Shown here: in pieces, positions 28,351-37,861 of the stretch
Position numbering within the stretch: position 1 is the stretch's first letter
Layout of the letters: each line of letters starts with the position of its first letter
IMG/VR virus record: IMGVR_UViG_3300025117_000090
Span: 1-49,866 of that record
Length of the DNA: 49,866 nucleotides
Direction: 5' to 3' (one strand)
Source: a virus
Made by a program: the position numbers and the translations under genes
Notes under the pieces: model-generated
The model's input: only the letters and a program-made list of their open reading frames with translations
Told to the model about the DNA's origin: nothing
Databases searched by the model: none

Positions 28351-29754
28351 ATGGCAACTGGAGCAAGAAAGGGTCATGGCATCAAAGATCGTGCCCTGGC
28401 TGACAATGCGGGTATTCGCCCGTTCAAGATGGATCTTCGATATGCGAGTACGGCCGCATTCTTGGTCGCCAAGGGTGCGAGCGGTGTGAACGTAGCAACT
28501 GCCGAAGAGGGCGACTTCTTCTTCGACACCACAGACAACGTGATTAAGTCCTATACCGGGGCCGCCTGGGTTAATGGCACGGGAGGCCTCGGGTCGGCCC
28601 TTACAACGGGCAAGATTTGGATGGGCGCTGCGGGCGTCGCGGCCGAGGGCATTGACCTCACTGGTACTGCCGGTGACATCATCGTCAGCAACGGTACTAC
28701 TGGCGCTGTGGTCGCTGTAACCGGTGATGTCTCCTTGTCGGGGGCTGGCCTCTGCCTGCTTTCGGACAAGTACGGCGAGCGTATTGCAACTTCTCTTGCC
28801 ACCGCCGGTGCGGGAACCTACACGGCGGCTCACCTTATTGGTGGGTTGATTGTTCGTGACTGTGCGGGCGCGGGCCGGACAGACACCACCTCTACTGCGG
28901 CCCTTCTGGTTACAGCCCTGGGCGCGGCAGCGGAAGTCGGTTCCTTCATCGAATGTCGGGTCGTCAATGACTCGGATGCTGATGAGGCTATTACCCTCGC
29001 TGGCGGAGTGGGAGTGACTCTAGATGTTAGCTCCGGTGCAGGTGGCGCTCAGGGTACCCTGACGGATGCGATTATTCCCCAGGGTCAGTATGCTGACCTC
29101 CTCTTCGTGTTCAGTAACGTGACGGCCGCTGCGGAAGCTGCTGCTTGTTACTGCATTGGGCGGGGTCCGGTTAGCCTCGGCGACATCAAGGTGGGTTCGG
29201 ATGCGGCGGGTGACCTTCATTACAAGTCCTCGGCCAACAAGATGGCACGACTTGCGAAGGGCACCAAGCTTCAGAACTTGCAGATGAACGCCGGTGCTAC
29301 AGCCCCCGAATGGGCTGATGCTCCCCCGATTCGGCAGGTTAGTACCACAATCCTGGCCGCAGCGGTCAAGACTTTGGATGCATCTCCCGTGGTCGTGGTC
29401 GACCATTCGGCCATGGTCACTGCTGGTATCTGCGCCGCTGGGGATGCCCTCATCTTCCACGGAGCGGTTATCCATGAGTACGGTGGGACAACCGATTATG
29501 ACCAGGATGGGGATTGTCTGATTGAGTACGCGACCGGCCCCGTGACGGTCTCCCTCACTTTGGACGACTTCTTCAATGACGGTACGGCCGGGAGTATTGC
29601 AACAATCAAGCCCTTGGCTACGGACCTTGCGTATAACCAAGTCATTGTGAATGACGATTTGCAACTTCGGATGACCGCTTCGCCCTGGGCCGCAGCGGGC
29701 AATCGTAACTGTAAGATTACTGTGTACTACAGTGTCTTCACTCCAGGAGCGTAA
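28351..29754 (+). CDS. Structural protein (decoration or fibre-like)
   Basis: This 467-aa protein is rich in Gly, Ala, Thr and Val and reads as repeated beta segments (D-F-F-F-D-T-T-D-N-V-I-K-S-Y-T-G-A-A-W-V-N-G is the pattern of phage fibre/head-fibre N-termini). It lies directly after the capsid gene, where head fibres or decoration proteins are common. GGAGG precedes the ATG. Confidence 0.7.
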   Translation: MATGARKGHGIKDRALADNAGIRPFKMDLRYASTAAFLVAKGASGVNVATAEEGDFFFDTTDNVIKSYTGAAWVNGTGGLGSALTTGKIWMGAAGVAAEGIDLTGTAGDIIVSNGTTGAVVAVTGDVSLSGAGLCLLSDKYGERIATSLATAGAGTYTAAHLIGGLIVRDCAGAGRTDTTSTAALLVTALGAAAEVGSFIECRVVNDSDADEAITLAGGVGVTLDVSSGAGGAQGTLTDAIIPQGQYADLLFVFSNVTAAAEAAACYCIGRGPVSLGDIKVGSDAAGDLHYKSSANKMARLAKGTKLQNLQMNAGATAPEWADAPPIRQVSTTILAAAVKTLDASPVVVVDHSAMVTAGICAAGDALIFHGAVIHEYGGTTDYDQDGDCLIEYATGPVTVSLTLDDFFNDGTAGSIATIKPLATDLAYNQVIVNDDLQLRMTASPWAAAGNRNCKITVYYSVFTPGA

Positions 29755-29757
29755 ACG

Positions 29758-30546
29758 ATGGCTTTAACTCAGAGAAAGCATTTCTTTGCTGACTTTACTC
29801 AGGAGACCGTCAACTTGGCGCTCCTTGAGGGTGCGTCGGCTGTTGCTGCGGTTACGGACAACGCGGTGAATGTGTATCAGCTTAGCCGACCCGGGCACTA
29901 CCTGGCAATCAACAACACAGGGCAGAATGATGCCAAGCTACCTGCCGCGGCGGCCGATGGCTGGGTACTCCCGGTGGATAACACCAATGGGGATGGGATT
30001 GAATTCAATCCAATGACTGGCTTGACTGCCGGGATTGGGGGCCCTCTCCAGTTTACCGTTGGTACCGACCCCGCGTTCTTCTTGCGGGCGGTTATCAACT
30101 GTGGGACCCTGACTACTCAGGACGTTGAGCAGGTTGGGTTTCGGAAGCAAGCTGCGTATGCCAACGTTGACTCCCCCGCGAACTTGACCGTCTATACGGA
30201 CATTGCGGTTATCGGAATCAACGATAATGCCGGTGCCCTTGCTACGAACACGGACAACGACAATGCTGGTATCACCAGCACCGCACTTGCCGCGACCGCT
30301 CCTACCGGTGATGACTACGTTGCCCTGGAGGTTGACGTGAGTGCTGCCGGGGCCGTCACGTACAAAGTGGGCGTTCATGCCTCTACGGTGGCTGGGGCCT
30401 TGGCAGCCCTGGCAGCGGATGCAAGCGCAGTTGCGTTCTCGTTCGACGCTGGGGATGTTGTTATTCCCTGTGGGTTCTTGGTTAATACCGGCGCAGTCGG
30501 TGTCTCAGATATGTCTTTGACCCGGCTCGAAGTCGGCTATCAGTAG
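29758..30546 (+). CDS. Structural beta protein
   Basis: This 262-aa Ala/Val/Thr-rich all-beta protein (A-D-F-T-Q-E-T-V-N-L-A-L start; V-A-L-E-V-D-V-S-A-A-G-A-V-T-Y-K in the C-half) suggests a capsid surface or fibre component. CAGGAG lies before the ATG. The exact role cannot be told from sequence. Confidence 0.68.
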   Translation: MALTQRKHFFADFTQETVNLALLEGASAVAAVTDNAVNVYQLSRPGHYLAINNTGQNDAKLPAAAADGWVLPVDNTNGDGIEFNPMTGLTAGIGGPLQFTVGTDPAFFLRAVINCGTLTTQDVEQVGFRKQAAYANVDSPANLTVYTDIAVIGINDNAGALATNTDNDNAGITSTALAATAPTGDDYVALEVDVSAAGAVTYKVGVHASTVAGALAALAADASAVAFSFDAGDVVIPCGFLVNTGAVGVSDMSLTRLEVGYQ

Positions 30547-30555
30547 GAGTGAGAA

Positions 30556-30894
30556 ATGGCTATTACTACAGCTACAGGAGTTGTGGAGCAAGTCACTCCT
30601 CAACAGGTGCTCCGGGTCAGATGCAGTACCTTGGTTGCGGCCAAGACCGAGAACGTGTCACATGGGGGCCCCTCGGGGGTCTCCCCTTCTGAGGTGCGCT
30701 TCGAGGTCGTGACTCAGCCGGATTCAAGTGACCCGGTGTTTATGGCCCATATCTCTGGGAGCGACAGCGCTTCCGGGGGTACGATGGCCCTCAGGTTTGA
30801 CACAGTTGCCGGTGGCGACTTGACTGGTGCGGTGGTGGACGTGTTCTGCCACTTTGTTGCCCACGCCTCTGGCGGATTTACTGACGTGAGTTAA
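30556..30894 (+). CDS. Small structural protein, paralogue A
   Basis: This 112-aa beta protein ends H-F-V-A-H-A-S-G-G-F-T-D-V-S. The neighbour at 30906 ends W-F-S-Q-A-S-G-G-L-S-N-V-S with similar spacing, so the two are probably duplicated decoration-type proteins. AGGAG precedes the ATG. Confidence 0.7.
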   Translation: MAITTATGVVEQVTPQQVLRVRCSTLVAAKTENVSHGGPSGVSPSEVRFEVVTQPDSSDPVFMAHISGSDSASGGTMALRFDTVAGGDLTGAVVDVFCHFVAHASGGFTDVS

Positions 30895-30905
30895 GGAGAA
30901 CAACT

Positions 30906-31223
30906 ATGGCATTTTATTGGAATGGGGCATTGAAGGCGGATGCAAAGGCTCTGGTTGAGGCCTCGTGGCCTTTTCTGGTGAAGAAGTTTGTTGTCGTGGC
31001 AGATGGTACGGACGCGGAAGAGGCTTTGCATGGTGAGGACCGAGCCCCGGACATGGTGCTTATCACCAACGTCAGCGCAGACCCGGCTGCTACCTCGATG
31101 TCGAGTCAGGCTCCCACCTCGGCAGCGACTCAGGTGAAGATTGATGCCGAGGCCGCCGCGACCGGTCATGTTTACATGATCTGGTTCTCGCAGGCCTCTG
31201 GTGGCTTGAGTAACGTTTCTTAA
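30906..31223 (+). CDS. Small structural protein, paralogue B
   Basis: This 105-aa protein begins M-A-F-Y-W-N-G-A-L-K and shares its C-terminal A-S-G-G-x-S/T-x-V-S pattern with the upstream gene. AAGGAG lies seven bases before the ATG. A long RNA hairpin follows. Confidence 0.7.
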   Translation: MAFYWNGALKADAKALVEASWPFLVKKFVVVADGTDAEEALHGEDRAPDMVLITNVSADPAATSMSSQAPTSAATQVKIDAEAAATGHVYMIWFSQASGGLSNVS

Positions 31224-31249
31224 GCTTGGCGGTTGTTGGACCGCTAAGG

Positions 31250-31301
31250 CCTCCTAGATGGTAGTAGGGTCGCTAGTACGGGGCCCTACTACTATAGGAG
31301 G
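31250..31301 (+). other. Compound RNA hairpin before the 31322 gene
   Basis: An inner stem GTAGTAGGG (31261-31269)/CCCTACTAC (31284-31292) is enclosed by an outer stem CCTCCTA (31250-31256)/TAGGAGG (31295-31301) with small internal loops. The outer stem sequesters a Shine-Dalgarno-like TAGGAGG that duplicates the true RBS ten bases later. Confidence 0.66.
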
Positions 31302-31319
31302 AGTTACTAGGAGGTAACT
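31302..31319 (+). promoter_or_regulatory. RBS displayed in a mini-hairpin loop
   Basis: AGTTAC-TAGGAG-GTAACT forms a 6-bp stem with the Shine-Dalgarno bases in the loop, directly before the ATG at 31322. With the upstream hairpin it looks like a translational control element. Confidence 0.55.
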
Positions 31320-31321
31320 AG

Positions 31322-31915
31322 ATGTACGTTCCAAGCACAGTTTGCAAGCAGCTCTTCCGGCTTCACCCTCAGCTCAGGTTCGCCTGGATGGGGCGGGAGC
31401 GCCAGAACGAAGAGGATTTAAACGCCGGGGACTTTGCCGTTGTCCAACTCTACCACATTAAGGACGCTGGCACCCCCGATGAGCCGAATACGTTCTACAT
31501 GCATTGGCCCCGCGGGGCCGGTCCCATTTACAACCGGAATGGGGGCTCTACCCGGGACTGGGACCCGCTTTTCAGGATGCCCATTCTCGTAGCGAGGCTT
31601 GGGGACTTCGGCATCTCGAAAGAGGAAGTACTTTCGGGAGCCGTGATTTCACAGCTAGAGAGCTGGATTGATTGGGAGAAGAACAAACGGGTCGTGGAGC
31701 ACCGCCGCAAGATGGGCCGTGACATGGTTTCCAAGTTCGATGACCTTGCTGGGGAGATGACCGATTATCTCTGGCACGAGGGGAACAAGGCCAGCGAGAC
31801 CTCGATCAATACCATCCCTTGGAAGGACAGCAAGAAGGAGCTTGAGCGCTCCCTAGCGAAGGGGCAGCAGAGGCGACACCAGCTTGAACACTACTACGAC
31901 ATCCCCTTCACCTAA
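31322..31915 (+). CDS. Virion or assembly-associated hypothetical protein
   Basis: This 197-aa protein has a mixed N-terminal half (Q-L-R-F-A-W-M-G-R-E-R) and a charged, helical C-terminal half (W-E-K-N-K-R-V-V-E-H-R-R-K-M). It lies between head and connector genes. Its preceding RNA structure suggests controlled synthesis. No family recognised. Confidence 0.65.
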   Translation: MYVPSTVCKQLFRLHPQLRFAWMGRERQNEEDLNAGDFAVVQLYHIKDAGTPDEPNTFYMHWPRGAGPIYNRNGGSTRDWDPLFRMPILVARLGDFGISKEEVLSGAVISQLESWIDWEKNKRVVEHRRKMGRDMVSKFDDLAGEMTDYLWHEGNKASETSINTIPWKDSKKELERSLAKGQQRRHQLEHYYDIPFT

Positions 31916-31925
31916 GGATTAGTCC

Positions 31926-32570
31926 ATGGCCGGAAATACCACCCGCTCCGAAATCAGGGACCTGACCACCTTCATCCTGAATAACAATGATGGTCAGACC
32001 AATCAGGCGTATAGTACCATTCGGGTCAATCAGGCCTTGGACATGGCGTACCGCAAGGAGCTTAACGCACTGCGCCTAGAGGCGGGGTGGAATTGGACCC
32101 GCGTCGTCACGACCCTGGCCTGGCCTGCGGACCAAGCCACCCTGGCCCTTCCGGGGTCAATCTCTCAGCAGGGGATTATCTCAATTCGGGACATCACGAG
32201 TTCCAATCCCGGGGTAGAGCTTCTGCTCTCCCACGACCAGGATGCAGGGAACCCCTTCTGGCTGGACAAGGGTCAATTGCAGTGGGGAGAGAACGGGCCC
32301 TCGTCGGCCAAGACCTTGCAGTTTGTATACTGGCCCCGGGCAGTCTGGGGCCTGGATGATGATGATGAACCGGACATGATTCCGTATGATTTTCGTGACG
32401 TTTTGGCCTGGTCAGCGGCCGTAATTCTTAGTACAATAGGGGATATAAATCCGCCTAAGAGCTGGCTAAACGAGTTAGAGTATTTGAGGATGGACATGTG
32501 GAAATACTTGGGGACCAACAGACCATTCGAGGTTCCACAACAGCCCGCCCCGTACGACTTAGAGTACTAA
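31926..32570 (+). CDS. Head-tail connector/adaptor protein
   Basis: This 214-aa protein starts with helices (T-T-F-I-L-N-N-N-D-G, I-R-V-N-Q-A-L-D-M-A-Y-R), followed by a beta middle and a helical C-terminus (P-Y-D-F-R-D-V-L-A-W-S-A-A). This matches adaptor proteins of the gp4/tail-tubular-A kind that ring the portal exit. AAGGA lies upstream. Homology is inferred from layout, not from exact motifs. Confidence 0.6.
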   Translation: MAGNTTRSEIRDLTTFILNNNDGQTNQAYSTIRVNQALDMAYRKELNALRLEAGWNWTRVVTTLAWPADQATLALPGSISQQGIISIRDITSSNPGVELLLSHDQDAGNPFWLDKGQLQWGENGPSSAKTLQFVYWPRAVWGLDDDDEPDMIPYDFRDVLAWSAAVILSTIGDINPPKSWLNELEYLRMDMWKYLGTNRPFEVPQQPAPYDLEY

Positions 32571-32587
32571 CAATCTAGGAGAGAAAA

Positions 32588-33445
32588 ATGGAAGAGGAAC
32601 TTATTAGACTGTACAACGGGTCCAAAGACTCCGCGATGCAGATGGTTGATGGAAAGCGCGTGATTCTCGGCGGCTTCGAAGAAGGCTTGTACTCACGTAA
32701 GGCCGCGAAGGCCCTCATGGTGAAGTACCCCGGGACGGTTACAATCTCGGACGACGCCGGGCTTCTGCCCCAAGAGGCGGAGGTCTTGAAGCCAAAGACC
32801 CTCTGGGTAGCGAACGTTACGGGAGACCCCCGGTACCCCGCGAAAATCAAGAAGCGCGAATTTGTCGATAAGCGGTGGACCACGTACGAGGACGACAACC
32901 CCGTCGCGAAGGCCATGCCGCTGCAAGAGAAAGCCCTCGGTTCCTGGTTTGAATACCAAGGCCCCGGCGGGTTGTACTCCGGGCGAGAAGCCAACAAGAG
33001 CTACGTGATTATGCCCTACCGCCGGGTGGAGATGGATGTGGCCTCCGCTCGATGGTTCGTAAACCGCTCCCGCCCCGTGGGCTCCCATGGCTCTTCCGAG
33101 GTGTACCGCAAGGCCATCATCAGCCGCAAGTCGGACTTTGAGCCGGGTCCTTCGTGGAGCCTAGATGAATTGATCGCCTACCTGAGTTATATCGACACGA
33201 ATGCCTCACTCCCCCCGACAGAGGCTAAGGTCAGGGCCACCGCGAAACGGGGCCATGCTACTAAGGAAGCGGAAGACTTCAAGGTACTTGACGCCGCTCG
33301 CGAGATGCGGAAGCGCCTGTACTACTACGTGGTGGACCCCAAGGTGAAGCTCCCTACCCGCGAAGAGTTTGAGCAATTCATGCTTGGTGTGGCAGGACGC
33401 CCCGGGGATGATAACGAGGCCCTTGCCGAGGAGCTAGTGGGATAA
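32588..33445 (+). CDS. Virion-associated hypothetical protein
   Basis: This 285-aa protein has a beta-rich N-terminal part (V-D-G-K-R-V-I-L-G-G-F-E-E-G), a G-P-G-G-L-Y-S-G segment, and a helical C-terminus with a stretch of Lys/Arg and acidic residues. It lies between adaptor and tail hub genes. AGGAG precedes the ATG. Function unknown. Confidence 0.62.
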   Translation: MEEELIRLYNGSKDSAMQMVDGKRVILGGFEEGLYSRKAAKALMVKYPGTVTISDDAGLLPQEAEVLKPKTLWVANVTGDPRYPAKIKKREFVDKRWTTYEDDNPVAKAMPLQEKALGSWFEYQGPGGLYSGREANKSYVIMPYRRVEMDVASARWFVNRSRPVGSHGSSEVYRKAIISRKSDFEPGPSWSLDELIAYLSYIDTNASLPPTEAKVRATAKRGHATKEAEDFKVLDAAREMRKRLYYYVVDPKVKLPTREEFEQFMLGVAGRPGDDNEALAEELVG

Positions 33446-33446
33446 C

Positions 33447-35732
33447 ATGGCACGAGACCAGTACACTTGGTTAGGACAAACTGACTTCTCAGGTGGCGTT
33501 AATCTTAACGAAGAGGAGGCGGAGCCTAACCAAGTGGCTGATTCGCGTAACATGTGGCTCGATAACGGGTTCTGCTCACAGAGACCGGGGTACGCCTACA
33601 TTGGTGGTGGGTACGTAGACACACAGAATAAGACCTCCGGGGCGATAACAGCCTTTGCCGATGCCGGTGGGGGGAAGGTCACAGTAACCTCTGCTGCGCA
33701 TAACGTAGGTGCGGCTCCTGTTCACATTACTGAGGCCCCGAACTATCTGGGGGAATTCACTGCTTCCGATATTACGGCGGACACGTTCAATATCATTGCT
33801 CCTTGGTTGGGGGACGATGCCACCGGGACTTGGGGAATAGCCTCCGGTGTTACTGGGGCATTAGCAATAACGCACCCTGCTGCCGCCGGTGCCATGACAT
33901 TAAGCAGTGCCGCCGTCGGGACGTACTGGTACCTTGGTTTCAGCTCGGTTCCAGATAACGCGACCCTCATAATGATAGGAGCTGGTACCACAAATAGTAA
34001 TGCGGTGGTGTCGGCCATAGAGTATTGGAACGGGGCCGAGTGGCAATTTGCGGGGAATGAGACGGCTAGTACTAGTACTGGGTTGACGGACAAACACTTG
34101 GGTAACTTCTATAGTCTGGTAGGAACTAGTGTCCCGACGAACTGGGCCGCCTCTACTGTAGAGGCCACTGCTGTCGTCCGATACTGGCTTAGATTTCGGT
34201 TGATTAACAATGGGGATACCACCCTTGATGCATCCGTGACCGTGAACTTTACACCTGGGGCGGGGCCCTTCATCTATACTGTGGAGGGGGCTACTGGTCT
34301 TAAGGGGATGTACGGAGCCAGATTTCCGGGCGGTAGATGGTATTTACGGGTTGGGGACTACCCCGGAACTGGGGCTTCTGTAACTGGTACCGAGTTCAGG
34401 GTTGTACAGTATATAGGTGTACCAACCGGAGGTAACTACATTCTGTTGCCAAAGACCTCGGGTGATGAGCCTGCCAGCTTCATTACCATTCCCGAGTATG
34501 GCAGGGCGTTCGGGGCCTACGGATATGACGTGGTGGAGTTCGACCCCGAGGGGGGCACGGTTGCACTAGCACAGGCTGAGACAGCAATTGACCTCGTTGG
34601 TACGATGGCCGGGCAGAAGATGCCCTACCACCCCGACTATATTGCGACTCTAGGGGCGGTCCCCAAGGCCAAGTACCTTGAGTACTTTGATGGGCAGCTC
34701 TGGGCCGCCAATATCCAGGACAATCCGTACTTGCTGTACTGGTCCGCCCCCGAGGATGCCTTCCGCATCTGGCCCGCCGTTAGTGGCCTGACCGTAATGG
34801 AGGATGACCCGTCACCGATTACAGGGCTGCGAGCTTTCGGAGAGCATCTTGCAGTGTTCAAGCAAGATTCCATCTGGAGAATAGTCCACGTGGGAGAAGA
34901 CGGGCTTACGGGCCTGAATACTTACACCGCAGTGAAGGTCCCCGGGAATATTGGCTGTGTGAGCAATTCCAGCATAGTGAACGTGAACGGCGTTACCATC
35001 TTCCTAGCCGAGGACGGGGTGTACGCCTTTGACGGAGTGAGCAAGCCCGAGAAGCTGAGCGGGGCCATTGATGACCTGATAAGCAGCATCGACGCGGGCC
35101 GCCGGAAATTCTCCTGTGCGGAAAACTGGAGCACAAAGAATTGCTACATCTTGGCCGTTGCTGTGGACGGCAGTGAAGTGAACAACCTGGTCCTGGTTTA
35201 TGACTACTCCGTGGGGGCTTGGTGGGTTTGGGACAACATCGAAGCTCAATGCTGGATGCGGGACGAGGACGAGTTCGATAATGAGGAGCTTTACTTTGGG
35301 GACCGCTACGGCCGTATTTACCGCCTGGGAGAAGGTGACCTAGATAATGGTGCTGCGATTACTTCATATGTTCAAACCCACCGACTCGCCCCGGAGGACG
35401 AGTCCACCAAATCCTTTCGCCAAGTGCGGATTTATGGCGAGGGTTCGGAGCTTGCTTCGATGGATATCAAAATGGTGGCGGACGATGCTGACAGGAATGC
35501 GGTGACCGGTATCGTAGATTGGCGCTCTAGCCTTGAGGTTAAGGTTGGGGCTACCACCCTGGTGGACGACTCGGACCCGGAGGTCACCTACATGTCGCGC
35601 CGCGACAAGGTGAAGCTCGATTTCCGCAAGACCGGGGACTGGGCCACCGTACGGGTTACGAACGATGAGCGGGGGCACAAGATGGCTCTCAGGCACATCA
35701 AGGTTGGGGTAACGAGCCATGGCATCAGGTAA
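33447..35732 (+). CDS. Tail hub/stabilisation beta-propeller protein
   Basis: This 761-aa protein starts D-F-S-G-G-V-N-L-N-E-E-E-A-E-P-N-Q and soon has S-R-N-M-W-L-D-N-G, the usual opening of podovirus tail hub proteins (P22 gp10/T7 gp12-like). Repeated blade-like segments follow (F-D-G-Q-L-W-A-A-N, Y-W-S-A-P-E-D, L-R-A-F-G-E-H-L-A-V-F). It probably forms the nozzle or hub below the adaptor ring. Its 3' end overlaps the next gene by 14 bp. Confidence 0.72.
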   Translation: MARDQYTWLGQTDFSGGVNLNEEEAEPNQVADSRNMWLDNGFCSQRPGYAYIGGGYVDTQNKTSGAITAFADAGGGKVTVTSAAHNVGAAPVHITEAPNYLGEFTASDITADTFNIIAPWLGDDATGTWGIASGVTGALAITHPAAAGAMTLSSAAVGTYWYLGFSSVPDNATLIMIGAGTTNSNAVVSAIEYWNGAEWQFAGNETASTSTGLTDKHLGNFYSLVGTSVPTNWAASTVEATAVVRYWLRFRLINNGDTTLDASVTVNFTPGAGPFIYTVEGATGLKGMYGARFPGGRWYLRVGDYPGTGASVTGTEFRVVQYIGVPTGGNYILLPKTSGDEPASFITIPEYGRAFGAYGYDVVEFDPEGGTVALAQAETAIDLVGTMAGQKMPYHPDYIATLGAVPKAKYLEYFDGQLWAANIQDNPYLLYWSAPEDAFRIWPAVSGLTVMEDDPSPITGLRAFGEHLAVFKQDSIWRIVHVGEDGLTGLNTYTAVKVPGNIGCVSNSSIVNVNGVTIFLAEDGVYAFDGVSKPEKLSGAIDDLISSIDAGRRKFSCAENWSTKNCYILAVAVDGSEVNNLVLVYDYSVGAWWVWDNIEAQCWMRDEDEFDNEELYFGDRYGRIYRLGEGDLDNGAAITSYVQTHRLAPEDESTKSFRQVRIYGEGSELASMDIKMVADDADRNAVTGIVDWRSSLEVKVGATTLVDDSDPEVTYMSRRDKVKLDFRKTGDWATVRVTNDERGHKMALRHIKVGVTSHGIR

Positions 35733-36345
35733 GAAGGTAACGCTTCCCGGTGGGCGGGGTGAACTGACCTCCGCGGGGAACGTTCAGAACGAGAACTTCC
35801 GCCAGCGGGGGGAAGAAGCCGCTCAAACCCAGTCCCGGGGGTGGTCATACTCCACGGCCCCCTCTACACATGGGTGCGCCTCTATGCCCACGTACAACAT
35901 CTATCTCTCGGCGGTGCCGGAGCTGATGCGGGACTTGCGGGCGACGAAGGCAACTACTAGGATGAACGCCCTGGCCGCGGGCCATACGGCCCAGATCGCT
36001 CTTTATACCATGGAGCTTGTTCCGCTCCCTACTTTCGTCCAGGTTCGAGGCACAAAAATTATCCTAAATGCTAACCTGGCGACAAGGCAGACTATAGACC
36101 TAGGAGGAACAGCTTCCATTCCGGCTGGTCGACCCCTCTTCGTCGGGGCGTGGGTTTCCAATGCCGTTCCCCGGCTTTCCGGTAGTCCCTGTATAGAGAT
36201 GCCCTTTCAAGTCTGGAGATTGGAAGCTGCGACGGGTGGGCTGCTAGAACGGATGCCGGTGGCACACTTGACGAAGGTGGAAAGCACTAATGTTTACACC
36301 CCTTGGGTAACCTATTATTCGGCTGATGCCGCAAGGATTTACTAA
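35719..36345 (+). CDS. Structural protein
   Basis: This 208-aa protein has a disordered, Gly-rich N-terminus and an all-beta body (T-F-V-Q-V-R-G-T-K-I-I-L-N-A-N). Its stop overlaps the next ATG (TAATG). It may be a tail or fibre-attachment component. No specific family. Confidence 0.65.
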   Translation: MASGKKVTLPGGRGELTSAGNVQNENFRQRGEEAAQTQSRGWSYSTAPSTHGCASMPTYNIYLSAVPELMRDLRATKATTRMNALAAGHTAQIALYTMELVPLPTFVQVRGTKIILNANLATRQTIDLGGTASIPAGRPLFVGAWVSNAVPRLSGSPCIEMPFQVWRLEAATGGLLERMPVAHLTKVESTNVYTPWVTYYSADAARIY

Positions 36346-36953
36346 TGGCAATAACTGGGCTTAAAACTTGGTCGGATGGGGATGCCCTTAATACGACAAA
36401 CCTGAATAACGATAAGACTATACTTGCAGCGAAGTTCAATGGTAACATTACGAATGCAGACATCTCGGCCTCCGCCGCGATTGATACCGCCAAGCTTTCC
36501 GCAAAGCATTACGAAATAGTGCTGAACATGAAAGTGGAGGGGGTTGCCTGGACCGCTCGAAACGCCAGTACCACCAAGATTGTGGCAGTGGCGGGGCTCC
36601 CGGCCGATGTAACCGCCACCCAATACGACATCGTTGAGATTGATTGGTGCTTCTTCTGCGGGGCTAATAACATTGCTGCCGCCCCGGCGTTCGATATTGA
36701 CTGGGGGTACTTCGGAAGCGACACAGTTTGGACCACGACCACGGCAGTGAAGAACGCCCAGTCGACCGGCACACTCACAGCACAGCAGGGTTCGATTGGA
36801 GTTATTGCAGCCCCAGCGGCTAGCGTGACCACGAGCACCACGAGGCACGAGGTGTTTGCTTTGAGAATTGATACGGTCGGAGACTTTGACGCGGCGGACC
36901 AGGAGCTTACGGTCTCCATTAAACTCAAACGTAATGCGGGCCTCCGCACCTAA
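36345..36953 (+). CDS. Tail fibre-like protein
   Basis: This 202-aa protein opens T-W-S-D-G-D-A-L-N-T-T-N-L-N, then K-F-N-G-N-I-T-N-A-D-I-S, a pattern common in phage tail-fibre N-termini (D-I-x-x-S-A-A-I-D-x-A-K-L). A beta-rich C-terminal domain follows. Probably a short fibre or fibre-anchoring protein. Confidence 0.7.
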   Translation: MAITGLKTWSDGDALNTTNLNNDKTILAAKFNGNITNADISASAAIDTAKLSAKHYEIVLNMKVEGVAWTARNASTTKIVAVAGLPADVTATQYDIVEIDWCFFCGANNIAAAPAFDIDWGYFGSDTVWTTTTAVKNAQSTGTLTAQQGSIGVIAAPAASVTTSTTRHEVFALRIDTVGDFDAADQELTVSIKLKRNAGLRT

Positions 36954-36964
36954 GGAGATACAAG

Positions 36965-37849
36965 ATGGCAAGAAGGGAAGATGACCGGAACGGTGGAAGG
37001 GGCGGAAGCAGTGGTTATGGGTCGGGCTCTGGGAGTTCCGGCACCAGTGTACCTCTTGCTGGGGGTCTAGGCCCCAGGAAGTCCATGGCCCGTGGGGGTA
37101 TTGCCGCTCCACAGGGTGGGCTATCGGCGGGCCCCGCCAAACCTTACGACGGAAGTGACACCGTTGGGGGGCTCGGGGCGAACAGAGGGGTGACCATGGC
37201 GGGGCTAGCGGCACAGGCCCTTAAAGATAGGGAGGCAGAGAAGGAGAGAAACAAGTATCAATTCGAGGGCGGGGTCGATAACAGTGCTGCCGAAGCCGCT
37301 CGAAAAGAGATTATGGCTCAGCATGAGGCGTCTCTAGCCGGAAGGCAGGAAGATGCCAATGTTCAGGGGGCCATGATGCAGCGCCAAATGCAGGCCCGCG
37401 GTGGGCGAATGGGCCTGAGTGGCCCCGCCTCGTTGGCCGTGTCGGCTATGGGTCAAATCAATCAGAACAACATGATGAATCAGGCTGAGACCCAGTGGAA
37501 TTCCGAGAAGACTAATCTCATGAATCAGCAACTCGGCCAGCGTACGGAAGAGGATCGATACAATAGGGAACTAGAGCGGGCCTCTGGTGAAGCATACGGC
37601 AGCATGGACGAGGATGCACTAGGGAAGCTTGCCGCGGGTGGGGACAAGGCCGCGGAAGAGGCTTACAGGCTCAAGAAGGGTTACTCCGAGGAGGAGTGGG
37701 CCCTGTATAGAGAGCAGATTCTAGGTAAACTTCAAGGGGAGAAGTTCACCTGGGGTCAGGCCCCTTCTTCAACACCTAGCTGGACTCCTAGTACTAGCAA
37801 TCCGAATAATAACCCAGGTGGACCAGGCTCGAATAGAAGTAGAAAGTAA
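36965..37849 (+). CDS. Putative internal virion protein (Gly/Gln/Ala-rich)
   Basis: This 294-aa protein has a low-complexity Gly/Ser N-terminus, a helical Ala/Gln/Met-rich middle and a Pro/Ser/Asn-rich C-terminus. With the next three genes it forms a run like the ejection-protein clusters of podoviruses. AAGGAG lies upstream. Role inferred from position. Confidence 0.6.
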   Translation: MARREDDRNGGRGGSSGYGSGSGSSGTSVPLAGGLGPRKSMARGGIAAPQGGLSAGPAKPYDGSDTVGGLGANRGVTMAGLAAQALKDREAEKERNKYQFEGGVDNSAAEAARKEIMAQHEASLAGRQEDANVQGAMMQRQMQARGGRMGLSGPASLAVSAMGQINQNNMMNQAETQWNSEKTNLMNQQLGQRTEEDRYNRELERASGEAYGSMDEDALGKLAAGGDKAAEEAYRLKKGYSEEEWALYREQILGKLQGEKFTWGQAPSSTPSWTPSTSNPNNNPGGPGSNRSRK

Positions 37850-37861
37850 GGAGACATAATC

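Noticed and set aside
36342-37214. 290-codon leftward ORF
   Set aside because: Antisense shadow of two rightward genes with good ribosome-binding sites; translation is unstructured.
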